The notes beneath the pieces are model-generated. The model was not told where the DNA came from. It did not search any database and was given only the letters and a program-made list of their open reading frames with translations. The translations under genes were made by a program, and so were the position numbers. DNA of 64,000 nt from Thermosynechococcaceae cyanobacterium MS004. GTDB lineage: Bacteria; Cyanobacteriota; Cyanobacteriia; Thermosynechococcales; Thermosynechococcaceae. The DNA lies in the NCBI GenBank assembly GCA_022402525.1, contig JAKRSB010000085.1, forward strand, positions 62,001 to 126,000, in the 5' to 3' direction. Positions within the stretch are counted from its first letter, which is position 1; every line of letters starts with the position of its first letter. Below are positions 18,705 to 28,133 of this stretch, one piece after another.

Positions 18705-19991
18705 CTATTGGGGACGCACGATCATTTCTTCGAGGAGGCGGGTTTGGGTCTGGGGATTATAGCCAATCAGCTTAATGAAGCGGTTGGGGTTTGCCTGGAT
18801 GCAGTCCAAAATACTTTCTACGGCCTTGGTTGCGTTTTCAGGGGTTTGACTCCAGGGCCAGCTTCGCCAAATGTTGCCGGCTTTTTCGCGGGGGGTGGCA
18901 ATCTCTAGGCTGAGTCGCCCTCCCTGGCGTAAGGCGCGCTCTAGCGATCGCTCAATGTCTCCAAGGGCAACTCCCGTCGGCCAACCTGTATGGCTTTGCG
19001 CTGAGGCAGCAGTGTACTCCAAGGGCTGCTCTGTGGCGCTTAAAGGGTCAATGTTTTCTGAGTTTTCTGAAGCGGACTGGCTGGAGCCGTTGCTTTGAAA
19101 TCCTGGAGGGGCTTCCCCAGAGGTATAGGACTGGGCAAGGCGTGATCGCTCAACGTGGCTTTGTTCTTCTACCATTTGCCGCCCTAGCTCCAGAAGGCGC
19201 TCTAGGGTGACGGCGGCTCTTGCAGTCTGGAGGGTTTTGTCAGGGCTATTGACGAGATGGGCGGAGACGCGCTCTAGTCCCACTTGGCGGATGAAGCTGC
19301 GCACCTGTTCGTCATACAGGCGCGATCGCAGGGCACCAAAAAAGTCGATGGACTGATGCTTAAAATGCGCCACCAGACGCTCCACGTCGGCCTGGGGCAG
19401 GGCGTCTTCGGCATAGATTCCGGCCACAATGCCCACGCGATCCGTCGCAGAAGGCTCCCAGTAAAATTTGTCCATGCGGCCATCTCGCACCAAGGGTGCG
19501 TAGAGGGTTGAAAAATCATTTCCCGTGACGATGATGGGTACGCGATGGATGGCCTGGGTTTCGTAGCTGCCAGGAAGCTGGACATCCGTGGGGTTATCGG
19601 CAATATTCATCAGCGTGCCGTTGACAAGCTGGGTATTGACCGTATACTGCGTGGTCTTATCGACGCGGCCTGCCCCAGCATCTAAGTCATTAATCAGCAG
19701 CACACACATCTTGCCGCGCACCCGAATCAGCTCTGCGGCCTCACGGTAGCGCATCCGAATCAGCCGCACGGGGTCGCCAGCGTCGGGACTTTCTAGCTCC
19801 CCAGCGGACATGCGGACTGGCTCAATGCCCATGAGCTGAAACACCAGCTCACACTGAAAGGACTTCCCTTCTCCCTTACGACCATGAACCCCCAAAATTA
19901 ACGGCACCCGCACATTGGGCAGCGCCATAAAGTTTTTGGTGATGTGGATGGCCACTTTATCTAGGAAGCGAGGTGAAACGTAGTAGCTCAT
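18705..19991 (-). CDS. rca: ribulose bisphosphate carboxylase/oxygenase activase with SSU-like domain
   Basis: AAA+ chaperone that removes inhibitory sugar phosphates from Rubisco. 428 aa from the ATG at 19991 (MSYYVSPRFLDKVAIHITKNF), the usual cyanobacterial start; the frame is open 90 bases further but without conservation. Walker A is GVHGRKGEGKS (34-44, Lys43); Walker B is VLLINDLDAG near residue 105; sensor region VTGNDFSTLYAPL. After a Ser/Gln-rich linker (about 300-340), residues ~345-428 resemble the small-subunit-like module of CcmM (FIKLIGYNPQTQTRLLEEMIVRP), which targets activase to carboxysomal Rubisco in beta-cyanobacteria. The RFRTSSW-like centre of that module is diverged here. 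Confidence 0.93.
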   Translation of the reverse strand: MSYYVSPRFLDKVAIHITKNFMALPNVRVPLILGVHGRKGEGKSFQCELVFQLMGIEPVRMSAGELESPDAGDPVRLIRMRYREAAELIRVRGKMCVLLINDLDAGAGRVDKTTQYTVNTQLVNGTLMNIADNPTDVQLPGSYETQAIHRVPIIVTGNDFSTLYAPLVRDGRMDKFYWEPSATDRVGIVAGIYAEDALPQADVERLVAHFKHQSIDFFGALRSRLYDEQVRSFIRQVGLERVSAHLVNSPDKTLQTARAAVTLERLLELGRQMVEEQSHVERSRLAQSYTSGEAPPGFQSNGSSQSASENSENIDPLSATEQPLEYTAASAQSHTGWPTGVALGDIERSLERALRQGGRLSLEIATPREKAGNIWRSWPWSQTPENATKAVESILDCIQANPNRFIKLIGYNPQTQTRLLEEMIVRPQ

Positions 19992-20047
19992 GCTGAATTC
20001 AAAAGATTTGGAATCGAAATAGAGCCTTTGGGACTCAGCGCAAACGG

Positions 20048-20293
20048 TCAGACTCTTTCTATTATCCTGGGCAACGGACACAAAAAAGCCCCTGGAGTGG
20101 TTCCGGGGGCTGGTGGGCTTGAGGGGCGATCGCGTCTGAGACGCTTTGGGCTATTCTCCTGCTCGTTCGCCTTCAGGCGTTTACGGAGCTGCTGAGTTCG
20201 TTTTTTGAGCTGTCTAAGTCTGGCAGACGCCTGCTTTGACTTATCGTTTCGTCGCCGACCGCTGCGGGGCGACTCCCAAGATTTTAAGCGCAT
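20048..20293 (-). CDS. small basic hypothetical protein
   Basis: 81 aa, beginning MRLKSWESPRSGRRRNDKSK and very rich in Arg/Lys/Gln, with a probable short coiled coil (ARLRQLKKRTQQLRKRLKANE). I do not recognise the family; nucleic-acid binding is a guess from charge. Odd point: a strong minus-strand terminator hairpin (20082-20111) lies inside the last 21 codons, so the real product may be shorter or the coding call wrong. It precedes rca on the same strand. Confidence 0.4.
   Translation of the reverse strand: MRLKSWESPRSGRRRNDKSKQASARLRQLKKRTQQLRKRLKANEQENSPKRLRRDRPSSPPAPGTTPGAFLCPLPRIIERV
20082..20111 (-). terminator. rho-independent terminator, minus strand
   Basis: Stem AGCCCCTGGA paired with TCCGGGGGCT (20087-20096 with 20102-20111; one G-U pair) and, on the minus strand, a T6 run at 20082-20087. 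It would end transcription coming from the small basic gene before rca. Confidence 0.75.
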
Positions 20294-20429
20294 GGTGGGT
20301 GTTGCCTGGTGATACCTAAGGTTCTCTCGCTATCCTAACAAAGGGAGTCTGGATTCCGCCGCTGTGGTTTATCCTACCTTTCAAGATCAATCTGTCCCTA
20401 TGAGCCTCTTTCAATGAGCCGATCTGACA

Positions 20430-21335
20430 ATGAGCCTATCTGACACCCTCCCGCGATCGCAATCTCAGACCTGGCAGTGGCGCGGTTTTCCGATTCGCTA
20501 TCAGTCCGCTGGGGAGACAGGGGCAGCCGTGCTGTGCGTGCATGGGTTTGGCGCATCCTCCGATCACTGGCGGAAAAACCTCCCCGAACTGGCGCTACAC
20601 CATCGGGTCTATGCGATCGACCTGATTGGCTTTGGGCGATCGGCCAAGCCCACCCCCCATCAAGAGATTGAATACTGTTTTGAAACCTGGGCGCAGCAGA
20701 TCCTTGACTTCTGCCAAGACGTTATCGGCACGCCTGTTTTTTTGGTCGGTAACTCTATCGGCTGTATTGCGGCGCTCCAGGCTGCGGTAATGAGTCCTGA
20801 GCAAGTGCAGGGCGTGGTGATGATTGACTGCTCCCTGCGGCTGCTCCATGTGCGGAAGCGACAGGCCATTCCTTGGGTGCGGCGCACCTTTGCCCCCCTA
20901 TTTCAGCAAATTTTAGGCAATCGCGCCCTCGGCCACTTCTTTTTTCAGCGCCTCGCCCAGCCCAAAGTCATTCGCCGCATTTTGACCCAAGCCTATGCCC
21001 GCAAAGCAGCCGTGACCGATGATCTCGTCAATCTTTTAATTGAACCTGCCCGCGATCCGGGCGCAGCGGATGTTTTTTTGGCCTTTATTCAGTACGATCA
21101 AGGCCCCCTTGCCGAAGATTTGCTGCCGCTGCTGAACTGCCCTGTCCTGTGTCTGTGGGGGACAGCAGACCCTTGGGAACCGATTGAGCTGGGCAGAGCC
21201 TTTACCCAATATGACGCGGTACAGGAGTTTATTCCCCTAGAAGGGGTGGGTCACTGTCCTCAAGATGAAGCCCCAGAGCTAGTCAACCCCATTCTGACCC
21301 GCTGGATTGCCCAGCAGACTGCCCTATCCAGGTGA
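20430..21335 (+). CDS. alpha/beta hydrolase
   Basis: 301 aa. Oxyanion-hole motif HGFGASSDHWRKN, nucleophile elbow GNSIG (Ser), acid in WGTADPWEP and a late His in GVGHCPQDEAP: a full catalytic triad. Related cyanobacterial and plastid proteins include pheophytinase-like and other esterases; the substrate is unknown. The start is uncertain: ATG 20430 is used, with a GTG/ATG-rich stretch upstream. Confidence 0.85.
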   Translation: MSLSDTLPRSQSQTWQWRGFPIRYQSAGETGAAVLCVHGFGASSDHWRKNLPELALHHRVYAIDLIGFGRSAKPTPHQEIEYCFETWAQQILDFCQDVIGTPVFLVGNSIGCIAALQAAVMSPEQVQGVVMIDCSLRLLHVRKRQAIPWVRRTFAPLFQQILGNRALGHFFFQRLAQPKVIRRILTQAYARKAAVTDDLVNLLIEPARDPGAADVFLAFIQYDQGPLAEDLLPLLNCPVLCLWGTADPWEPIELGRAFTQYDAVQEFIPLEGVGHCPQDEAPELVNPILTRWIAQQTALSR

Positions 21336-21363
21336 TCTATCCCACTAGCGTCTTTGATAGAGA

Positions 21364-21397
21364 GCTAACCTTGATGGAGCGCTAACCTTGATGGAGG
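21364..21397. repeat. two 17-bp tandem units at the cbiD 3' end
   Basis: GCTAACCTTGATGGAGC (21364-21380) and GCTAACCTTGATGGAGG (21381-21397). The second copy overlaps the last codons of cbiD. Confidence 0.85.
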
Positions 21398-22458
21398 GCT
21401 AGGAGCAAATCTGCGATCGCGTCTTGACTCACCACCTGTCCCTGGCGTTCCGTCAGGATTGTGCCCACCTTGAGAGCCACATTGGCGTACTTTTGGGTGT
21501 AGACCGTCGCTCTCGCGCTAATCGTCTGGGCCAGCGCCCCAAAGACTGAAGCGGCTAACCCCAGCTCAACTAAAGACTGATAGGCAGCATCCGCCGTCTT
21601 ATCGCTAAGTACCTGCTGTGCCGCTGCCAGATCTCCGTGAACCCGCAACACCGCAGCGCTGATGATTTCGAGCTTTGCATCAGCCAAGTGGCTAGAGGTA
21701 TTAAAAATGCCGCCTGCTAGCTTAATGAGTTTGCCCTGATAGCCTAACAGCAGCACCGACTCAGCCCCCCATAGCCCCGCTTCCACCAGTAGCGCTCCAA
21801 TCCAGTTTCCGGTCTGCACCACTGCCGCATCAGGAATGCCCAAGCGCTGAGCCACCTGCATTCCGCTACTACCAATACAAAAAACTAGATTGGGCTGCGC
21901 CTTCACCTTTTTTTGAAGCACTTCCCGAAAAGTTTCTAGATGATCGGCAGCAGAAAGCGGCTGGGAGATACCGCTGGTGCCCAGGAGGGACAGCCCCTCT
22001 AGAATTCCAAAGGCTGCATTGGAGGTGCGCTGGGCGAGCTGACGCCCCTCTGGCAAAATGATGGTGACGATCGCGGTGTAGCGGTCTGGAATGAGCGGCA
22101 GCAGGTTTGCCTCAAATAGCTGACGGGCATAACGATAAATTGCAGGAGTGCCCTCGACGGTCTTGCCCAATCCCTCACCCCCTTCTAATATCAGCGCCTC
22201 GGACTGACGTTCGGTTAGCTTGACCCAAGCCCAAAGGGGCGTGTCGCGGGTCAGGTCTAGATTGTCGCCGGGGTCACTGAGGGCGATCGCCAAGGCGGAA
22301 TCTTCGGTCAGCCGCGCCACCTGCTGAATCTTAATGTCTGCGGTTCCAGGCAAAAGGTCTAGCGCTAGCGACTGGGCAGAGTGCCCTTGAAGATGCAGCA
22401 AAGCAGCCTTGGCTGCAGCCGCAGCAAAAACGGGGAGCGTGTAGCCAGAGCGTGCCAT
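21382..22458 (-). CDS. cbiD: cobalt-precorrin-5B (C1)-methyltransferase
   Basis: 358 aa enzyme of the anaerobic (early cobalt insertion) cobalamin pathway, methylating C1 of the corrin ring. The opening RSGYTLPVFAAAAAKAALL, GEGLGKTVEGTPAI, and LGTSGISQPLSAADHLETFREVL are family blocks. Length typical. Other cobalamin genes are not adjacent, but cobA (shared uroporphyrinogen methylation) is at 56.9 kb. A small unknown gene ends 13 bp upstream on the same strand. Confidence 0.94.
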   Translation of the reverse strand: MARSGYTLPVFAAAAAKAALLHLQGHSAQSLALDLLPGTADIKIQQVARLTEDSALAIALSDPGDNLDLTRDTPLWAWVKLTERQSEALILEGGEGLGKTVEGTPAIYRYARQLFEANLLPLIPDRYTAIVTIILPEGRQLAQRTSNAAFGILEGLSLLGTSGISQPLSAADHLETFREVLQKKVKAQPNLVFCIGSSGMQVAQRLGIPDAAVVQTGNWIGALLVEAGLWGAESVLLLGYQGKLIKLAGGIFNTSSHLADAKLEIISAAVLRVHGDLAAAQQVLSDKTADAAYQSLVELGLAASVFGALAQTISARATVYTQKYANVALKVGTILTERQGQVVSQDAIADLLLALHQG

Positions 22459-22471
22459 GGTTATCTTCTCT

Positions 22472-22810
22472 TCAGGTTGTACATTTCAGGATGTACATTT
22501 CTTGTACATTCAATCTCCCAAGGTTTCTAGAATAGGGCGATACGGAAACGTCGAGGGCTGAATTGTCCGTAGGTTGAAGAGTTTCAATCAAAATATCTGC
22601 AGTTGGGGCACTCATTTCATCCAACGCCATTCCATCGGCAATATTCACCACTGGACTGGGGTTGTTGAGAACAGTCTTTAAACCCTGCACACCTTCGGCA
22701 GCAAGCGGAGCATCAGGGCGCTGCGATCGCCCGTGTCCAATGGGGTACAACAAAGGATTGCAACAATGGACTGCAATAAATGCGGCAAGGTCCATTGAAT
22801 TCTCATCCAT
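22472..22810 (-). CDS. hypothetical protein upstream of cbiD
   Basis: 112 aa, ATG start (22808-22810) with a GAGAAG-type ribosome site; ends 13 bp before cbiD on the same strand, which suggests co-transcription. Contains HCCNPLLYPIGHGR and a low-complexity acidic second half. No family recognised. A spurious frame cannot be excluded. Confidence 0.4.
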   Translation of the reverse strand: MDENSMDLAAFIAVHCCNPLLYPIGHGRSQRPDAPLAAEGVQGLKTVLNNPSPVVNIADGMALDEMSAPTADILIETLQPTDNSALDVSVSPYSRNLGRLNVQEMYILKCTT

Positions 22811-23161
22811 CGGCTTCTCGGTAGTCCCGCTTGCTGAATCTGGCTCTTAAAGGTGACCTAACTTAAATGTGGTCTAAATATAATCTCTGGATTGTTCCCT
22901 ACCTAACATGACAAGTCATTAAGTATTGTTATCTTTTTAGAAGACGAATTGAGTCAAAATGTTCTACGCAGGGCGTATTACTGTTCAACATCTATCTGTG
23001 GATAGATGTCATAGCGTCCCAAGGAAGACAAATTTTATAACAAGATGTAACAAGAATTCATAGTCTGCATCATAAGCTGCCTCCTTCACCGCCGGCCTCT
23101 TCAGCATCTCGGCTGCGCCCCCCTAAAGACCCTCCCTTCACCCATTGGAACCTGACGAGCC
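22811..23161. other. 351-bp A/T-rich intergenic region
   Basis: Between the cbiD-upstream frame and the RND adaptor gene. It must carry promoters for both directions. No repeat, terminator or RNA structure recognised. Confidence 0.5.
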
Positions 23162-24619
23162 ATGAACGCCAATGACCCAATCTCTGCCAATATTTCTGCC
23201 AATAATATCTCTGCCAATAATTCTGGCCAGAATCCATTGCCAGAAGAGGAGGGTTTGTTGCCTCAGTCATCAGAGCAGGAATTAGAGGTTCAGACGTTAC
23301 CGCCCCCTGCCCTAGAATCCTCCACGGAGCAGCGCGCTAATTCGGTTTGGCTTTGGATTTTGGCGGCAGGGGTATTTTTGGGCAGTGGCATTCTGATCGG
23401 ACGATCCTTCACCTCCAACGATCAATCCGTCCCCGCCGTTGCAGCTCAGCAGGCGACTCCTCCACGCCCCGTGGAGGTTACTGCTCTCAGGGCTACGAGT
23501 GCCAGTCGTCGCGTTCAGCTTTCAGGTCAGGTGGAGGCGCAGCAACAGTCAACGATTCGGGCCCAAACCGACGGTGTGATTCAACAGATTTTGGTGCAGC
23601 CCGGCGATCGCGTGTTTCCAGGGCAGGCGATCGCCGTCCTCGACCCAACGGATCAAGCCCTAGCGCTCTCAGAGGCACAAGCGCGATTGGCGCAGCAGCG
23701 CAGCAATCTCGCCCGTTTAGAAGTAGGCACTCGGCGGGAAATTATTGCCCAGCGACAGGCGGCAGTGCGCTCGGCCCAGGCGCGGGAAGCAGAAGCCAAA
23801 GATAACCTCCAGCGCACGACAGAACTGCTCGCCGAGGGTGCCCTCTCCCAACGGCTTTTGGTAGAAGCCCAAACTGCCAAGGCCGATGCCCAAGGGGCGC
23901 GACTGAGAGCTGAGGCTGAGTTGGCTGAGGCCACGGCAGGCCCCCTCCAGGAAGAAATTGACGCGCAGCGCGCCAATGTAGCGGCAGCGGCTGCCGCAGT
24001 CAGGCAGGCGGAAGTCTCCCTCCGCCGTACCCAAATTAAGGCCTCGGCCGCCGGAGTGGTACAGGCCCGTCAGGCTAGCCCTGGAGACTATGTGGAAAGT
24101 GCTGACCCCCTGCTGACCTTGGTGAGCAGCGACAATTTAGATGTCTTTCTTGAAATCCCTGAAAATTTAACGGCTCAAGTACGCCCAGGCCAAACCGTTG
24201 AGCTTTCGAGCCGAGCCTTACCCAACTGGAAAACCCAGGCCGCCATTACTAGCCTGATTCCCGCAGCGGATACCGCCTCGCGGCGATCGCGAGTACGGGT
24301 CAGGCTGACTGCGCCGCCCCAAGGGCTGGTGGCCGGGACTGCGATTCAGGCCAATTTGATCTTACCCACGGGGAAGGCCAGTGTTGAGGTGTCGCGAGAT
24401 GCCCTGACGCGCCGCCAAAATCAGTGGCTGCTGTTTACCCTTCAAGGAGATAATACCGTTCGCGAATACCCCGTTGAAATGGTGGCCGATCAAGGTCAGC
24501 GCGTTGCCATTTACCATCCAGCCTTGCGTCCTGGACAGCAAGCGGTGGTGCGCGGCGGAGATGCCCTACGGGATGGGGCGAAGGTCAAACGGGTGGAGGC
24601 TCCTCCGCAGCAAAGTTAA
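23162..24619 (+). CDS. RND efflux periplasmic adaptor subunit (HlyD/MFP family)
   Basis: 485 aa. N-terminal cytoplasmic tail rich in Asn/Ser with repeated ISANN, one membrane anchor (SVWLWILAAGVFLGSGILIG), then a split biotinyl-lipoyl domain (GQVEAQQQSTIRAQTDGVIQQILVQPGDRV ... IKASAAGVVQARQASPGDYV), a long alpha-hairpin coiled coil between them, a beta-barrel and a membrane-proximal domain. It links the inner-membrane pump encoded just downstream to an outer-membrane channel, which is not in the window. Substrates unknown. Confidence 0.9.
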   Translation: MNANDPISANISANNISANNSGQNPLPEEEGLLPQSSEQELEVQTLPPPALESSTEQRANSVWLWILAAGVFLGSGILIGRSFTSNDQSVPAVAAQQATPPRPVEVTALRATSASRRVQLSGQVEAQQQSTIRAQTDGVIQQILVQPGDRVFPGQAIAVLDPTDQALALSEAQARLAQQRSNLARLEVGTRREIIAQRQAAVRSAQAREAEAKDNLQRTTELLAEGALSQRLLVEAQTAKADAQGARLRAEAELAEATAGPLQEEIDAQRANVAAAAAAVRQAEVSLRRTQIKASAAGVVQARQASPGDYVESADPLLTLVSSDNLDVFLEIPENLTAQVRPGQTVELSSRALPNWKTQAAITSLIPAADTASRRSRVRVRLTAPPQGLVAGTAIQANLILPTGKASVEVSRDALTRRQNQWLLFTLQGDNTVREYPVEMVADQGQRVAIYHPALRPGQQAVVRGGDALRDGAKVKRVEAPPQQS

Positions 24620-24635
24620 ACCAGACCAAGTTAAC

Positions 24636-24710
24636 GCACAGCAGTCTAAACCACAGCAATCTAAGCCACAGCAATCTAAACCACAGCAATCTAAACCACA
24701 GCAAATTGAT
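24636..24710. repeat. 15-bp tandem repeat between RND genes
   Basis: Five units of CCACAGCAATCTAAA: first (24636-24650) and last (24696-24710) degenerate, three central ones nearly identical (24651-24695). It starts 16 bp after the adaptor stop codon. Confidence 0.92.
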
Positions 24711-24780
24711 CGGCAGTGACGCCAGCCAGGTATTTTTTCGCTAATCCTCCTCCCCGCGCTATCCTCTACCCTTCTTCACC

Positions 24781-27700
24781 ATGAACTTCATTGAAACGAC
24801 CGTTCGTTGGCGGCACGGCACCTTTGTGGTGTTTTGCCTGCTGGCCCTTTTTGGGGTGATGTCTCTGCTGAATCTGCCCCTAGAGCTACAGCCCGGTGGC
24901 GATCGCCCCGAAATCACGATCACCACGGCCTATCCGGGGGCGGGGCCATCGGAAGTCGAGGATCTCATTACCCGCCCTATTGAGGAGCGCATGGAGGAAG
25001 TGCTGGGCATCCAGGAAATTCTGAGTAATTCCAGGGGCGGCAATAGCACCATCAACCTGCGATTTAACTGGGGCACCAATATTGAGCGCAGCTTGGTAGA
25101 TGTCCTGAGTAAGCTCCAGCAGGTGCGTAGCTTGCCCGCAGAAGCCAGAGAGTCCAATGTGGAGGTGGTGGGCGGTGCCAGCTCCCCCATGATGTGGGTG
25201 GCCCTCTCTACGAAACCTGGATTTCAGAGTGATCCTGACCACTACCGCGATCTGGTGGAAGATACCATTTTGCCTCGGTTACGCCGGGTGGAAGGGGTGG
25301 GGCAATTTTTGGTGCCCGGTGGGCGAGTGCGAGAGGTGGAGGTTCAGGTAGACCCCCAAGCCCTAGCCGACCGGAACCTGACGGTGGATGAAATTGCCCA
25401 GGCGATCCGGCAAAATAATCGCGACATTCGGGGTGGGCCGCTGGTTTTAGGGCGGCGGGAGTACCGGGTACGCACGGTGAGCCGATCGCAGCAGCTCTCC
25501 CAACTGGAAGATTTTGTGCTGCGCCGCGATCGTGCGGGCAGCGTCTCCGTCAAGGATGTGGCTCAGGTGCAGATGGGGCGCAAGCCCCTGGATAGCGCCC
25601 TGCTGTTTAATGACAATTCCTCGGTGGCCATTGGCATCATTCGGCGGGTGGGGTCTAATGTACCCCAGGTGGCCCAAGGGGTGCGGCAAACTCTAGCGGA
25701 AATTCAAGACCAGTTTAACCGCCAGAATGAAGGCATTGAGTTTGTCTACAACTACGACGAAAGTCTTTATATCAATCAATCCGTTGCCCTGGTTGGCAAC
25801 AACCTCCTCAGCGGTGCGGTGTTGGCAACCCTGGTGCTGCTGCTCTTTCTGGGGTCCTTGAGAACCGTGGCGGTTATTGCCCTCACCATCCCCACCACCC
25901 TACTGAGCGTGTTTATTGTGATGGCGCTTTTGGGGCGATCGCTCAACATCATCAGCTTGGCGGGGCTGGCCTTTGCCGTTGGGATGATTGTGGACAACGC
26001 CATTGTGGTGCTGGAGAACATTTTTACCCACATGCAGCGGGGCAAGTCCCCTATGCGCGCCGCCATCGATGCCACCCAGGAAGTCTGGGGTGCCATGTTG
26101 GGGTCTACCCTCACCAATGTGGTGGTGTTTTTGCCCCTGGCGATGGTGCGAGGAGAAGCCGGACGCCTCTTTTCGGACATGGCGATCGCCCTCTCGGTTT
26201 CTTCTCTCTTCTCTTTATTTGCGGCAGTGACCTTGGTGCCAATGCTGTCTGGGCTATTTCTGGATCAGGCGGAAGCGCAACGAATGTTGGCAGATGGCCC
26301 CACCAGCGCCCAAGGGGCCATCCGAAATGCAGAACCCCATCGGCGATCGCTCTGGCAAGGGGTGCAGTTAGGGGTACTTCGCACCTCCGATGTCTTTCGT
26401 CGGTTCCAGGGCAAGCTAGAGCATTTTTTGACCGCTACGGTGCGATGGTCTTTAGGAGCTAAGCGAATGGGGCGTAGGCTGCTGATTCTGGCAATTCCAT
26501 TGGCGCTCTTGGTGGGCACTGGGCTACTGCTCCCCCCTGCGGACTATCTGCCTGAGGGCAACCGAAACCTGGTGCTGTGGTTGGCAGAGCCACTGCCTGG
26601 CACCAGCGTACCGGAATCCATTCGTCAATCCCAGCCCCTGCGGAATTGGCTGCGCGCCCAGCCCGAAATTAAAAACGTGCTGTTTATTGAACGACCCGGC
26701 AGACGGGCGATCGCCGCCACCCTCAAGGACGAGTACGCCACCGGAGCCAAGCTCGCAGAGATGGTGGATCGGATGCGAACCCAAAGCAATAACTTTGCCG
26801 GCTATCGGTTCTTGGTGCCCACCCGCATTTCCATCTTCCAAGATCCGGGTAAGGAATTTGAAGTCCGGCTGATTGGCCCTGACCTAGCCCAGCTCAGCGA
26901 TTTAGAAAAAACAGTCTCAGGCCAACTCCGGGCGCTACCTGGTGTGCGCAATGTACGCACCAACTTTGTCAATGGTGCCGCCGAACTCCAGGTCGTGCCC
27001 GTGCGAGAACGCTTGGCAGAAGTCGGCATTTCCGAAGCCGATTTAGGCAGCATCGTCGAAGCCTCCCTAGGGGGACGGATCGCTTCTCGATTTGTAGAGG
27101 GTAAAAATGAGCTAGATATTTCCGTCGAGCTGCAAAATACCGCCGTTGAAACCCCAGAGCAACTGCGTCAGCTTCCCATTTTTGGGCGGCAGGGGCGACG
27201 GGTGCAGCTTTCCGATGTAGCCGATGTGGTCGAAACCACCGGCCCCGATGTGATTAACCACGTCAACCTAGAGCGCTCCATTACCCTCACCACCGGACTA
27301 GAGACGGAAGCGCCCCTCGGTGCCCTAGTACAGCAGGCTGAAACAGAAGTCCTCGCGCCGCTCCAGGGCACATTACCTCCAGGCTACCGTGTCGAGCTAG
27401 CTGGCTCCGCCGATCGCCTGACCGAAACCGTCTCTCAGCTCTTGTCCGCCTTTGTGCTGTCGGTGCTGATCACCTATTTGCTGCTGGTGGCTCTGTACCG
27501 CTCCTTTTTATATCCCGTCGTGATCATGGCCACCGTCCCCATGGGGATGAGCGGAGCCTTGTTGAGCCTCGTGGTGGTCAATGCCATCCCAGGGATGAGC
27601 GTTCCCCTAGACATGATTACAGCGCTGGGCTTTGTCATTTTGACCGGGGTTGTGGTCAATAACGCAATTTTGCTCGTCGATCGCGCCCTCCAGCTTCAGC

Positions 27701-27996
27701 AGGATGGGGCAGACTACGATGACTCCCTAGAGCAAGCCACTGGCGATCGCCTCCGCGCCATCTTTATGTCAGCAGGCACCAGCGTGCTAGGGATGCTGCC
27801 CTTGGCCGTAATGCCAGGGCAAGGCTCAGAGCTATACCAGGGGTTAGGCGTTGTCTTAACCGGAGGGTTAGCCTTTTCAACCTTGCTGACCCCCACGGTC
27901 GTTCCTGCTCTGATGGGCTTGCTGCGGGATTTACAGGGAAGACCACCCGTTGCCCCCCAACCCACCGCTCCCCCACAAGCCGCCTACCGCAGCTAA
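24781..27996 (+). CDS. efflux RND transporter permease (AcrB/HAE1-type)
   Basis: 1071 aa proton-driven trimeric pump. N-terminal MNFIETTVRWRH, twelve transmembrane helices in two sets, and the two large periplasmic loops of the family. The proton-relay helix region GLAFAVGMIVDNAIVVLEN has the characteristic acidic residue (a single Asp plus Glu), typical for the family. Encoded 160 bp after its adaptor, so the two form an operon interrupted only by the tandem repeat at 24636. Drug, lipid or metal substrates cannot be told from sequence; lack of a His/Met-rich region argues against a CusA-type metal pump. Confidence 0.94.
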   Translation: MNFIETTVRWRHGTFVVFCLLALFGVMSLLNLPLELQPGGDRPEITITTAYPGAGPSEVEDLITRPIEERMEEVLGIQEILSNSRGGNSTINLRFNWGTNIERSLVDVLSKLQQVRSLPAEARESNVEVVGGASSPMMWVALSTKPGFQSDPDHYRDLVEDTILPRLRRVEGVGQFLVPGGRVREVEVQVDPQALADRNLTVDEIAQAIRQNNRDIRGGPLVLGRREYRVRTVSRSQQLSQLEDFVLRRDRAGSVSVKDVAQVQMGRKPLDSALLFNDNSSVAIGIIRRVGSNVPQVAQGVRQTLAEIQDQFNRQNEGIEFVYNYDESLYINQSVALVGNNLLSGAVLATLVLLLFLGSLRTVAVIALTIPTTLLSVFIVMALLGRSLNIISLAGLAFAVGMIVDNAIVVLENIFTHMQRGKSPMRAAIDATQEVWGAMLGSTLTNVVVFLPLAMVRGEAGRLFSDMAIALSVSSLFSLFAAVTLVPMLSGLFLDQAEAQRMLADGPTSAQGAIRNAEPHRRSLWQGVQLGVLRTSDVFRRFQGKLEHFLTATVRWSLGAKRMGRRLLILAIPLALLVGTGLLLPPADYLPEGNRNLVLWLAEPLPGTSVPESIRQSQPLRNWLRAQPEIKNVLFIERPGRRAIAATLKDEYATGAKLAEMVDRMRTQSNNFAGYRFLVPTRISIFQDPGKEFEVRLIGPDLAQLSDLEKTVSGQLRALPGVRNVRTNFVNGAAELQVVPVRERLAEVGISEADLGSIVEASLGGRIASRFVEGKNELDISVELQNTAVETPEQLRQLPIFGRQGRRVQLSDVADVVETTGPDVINHVNLERSITLTTGLETEAPLGALVQQAETEVLAPLQGTLPPGYRVELAGSADRLTETVSQLLSAFVLSVLITYLLLVALYRSFLYPVVIMATVPMGMSGALLSLVVVNAIPGMSVPLDMITALGFVILTGVVVNNAILLVDRALQLQQDGADYDDSLEQATGDRLRAIFMSAGTSVLGMLPLAVMPGQGSELYQGLGVVLTGGLAFSTLLTPTVVPALMGLLRDLQGRPPVAPQPTAPPQAAYRS

Positions 27997-28133
27997 GGTG
28001 TCTCTGGGTATGGGCTAAACAGCCCTAGGAGGAAGTATTCCAGTGTGCGGAGGGGTTTCAATCTCCTGCGTGCAGGGCTGCACGTTTCATGTCCCGCTCA
28101 GGCCAATATCAGGCCAATAAAGGTGCAGCCTCC

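Noticed and set aside
24474-24719. 81-codon frame with QQSKP repeats
   Set aside because: It overlaps the RND adaptor out of frame and only translates the 15-bp tandem repeat.
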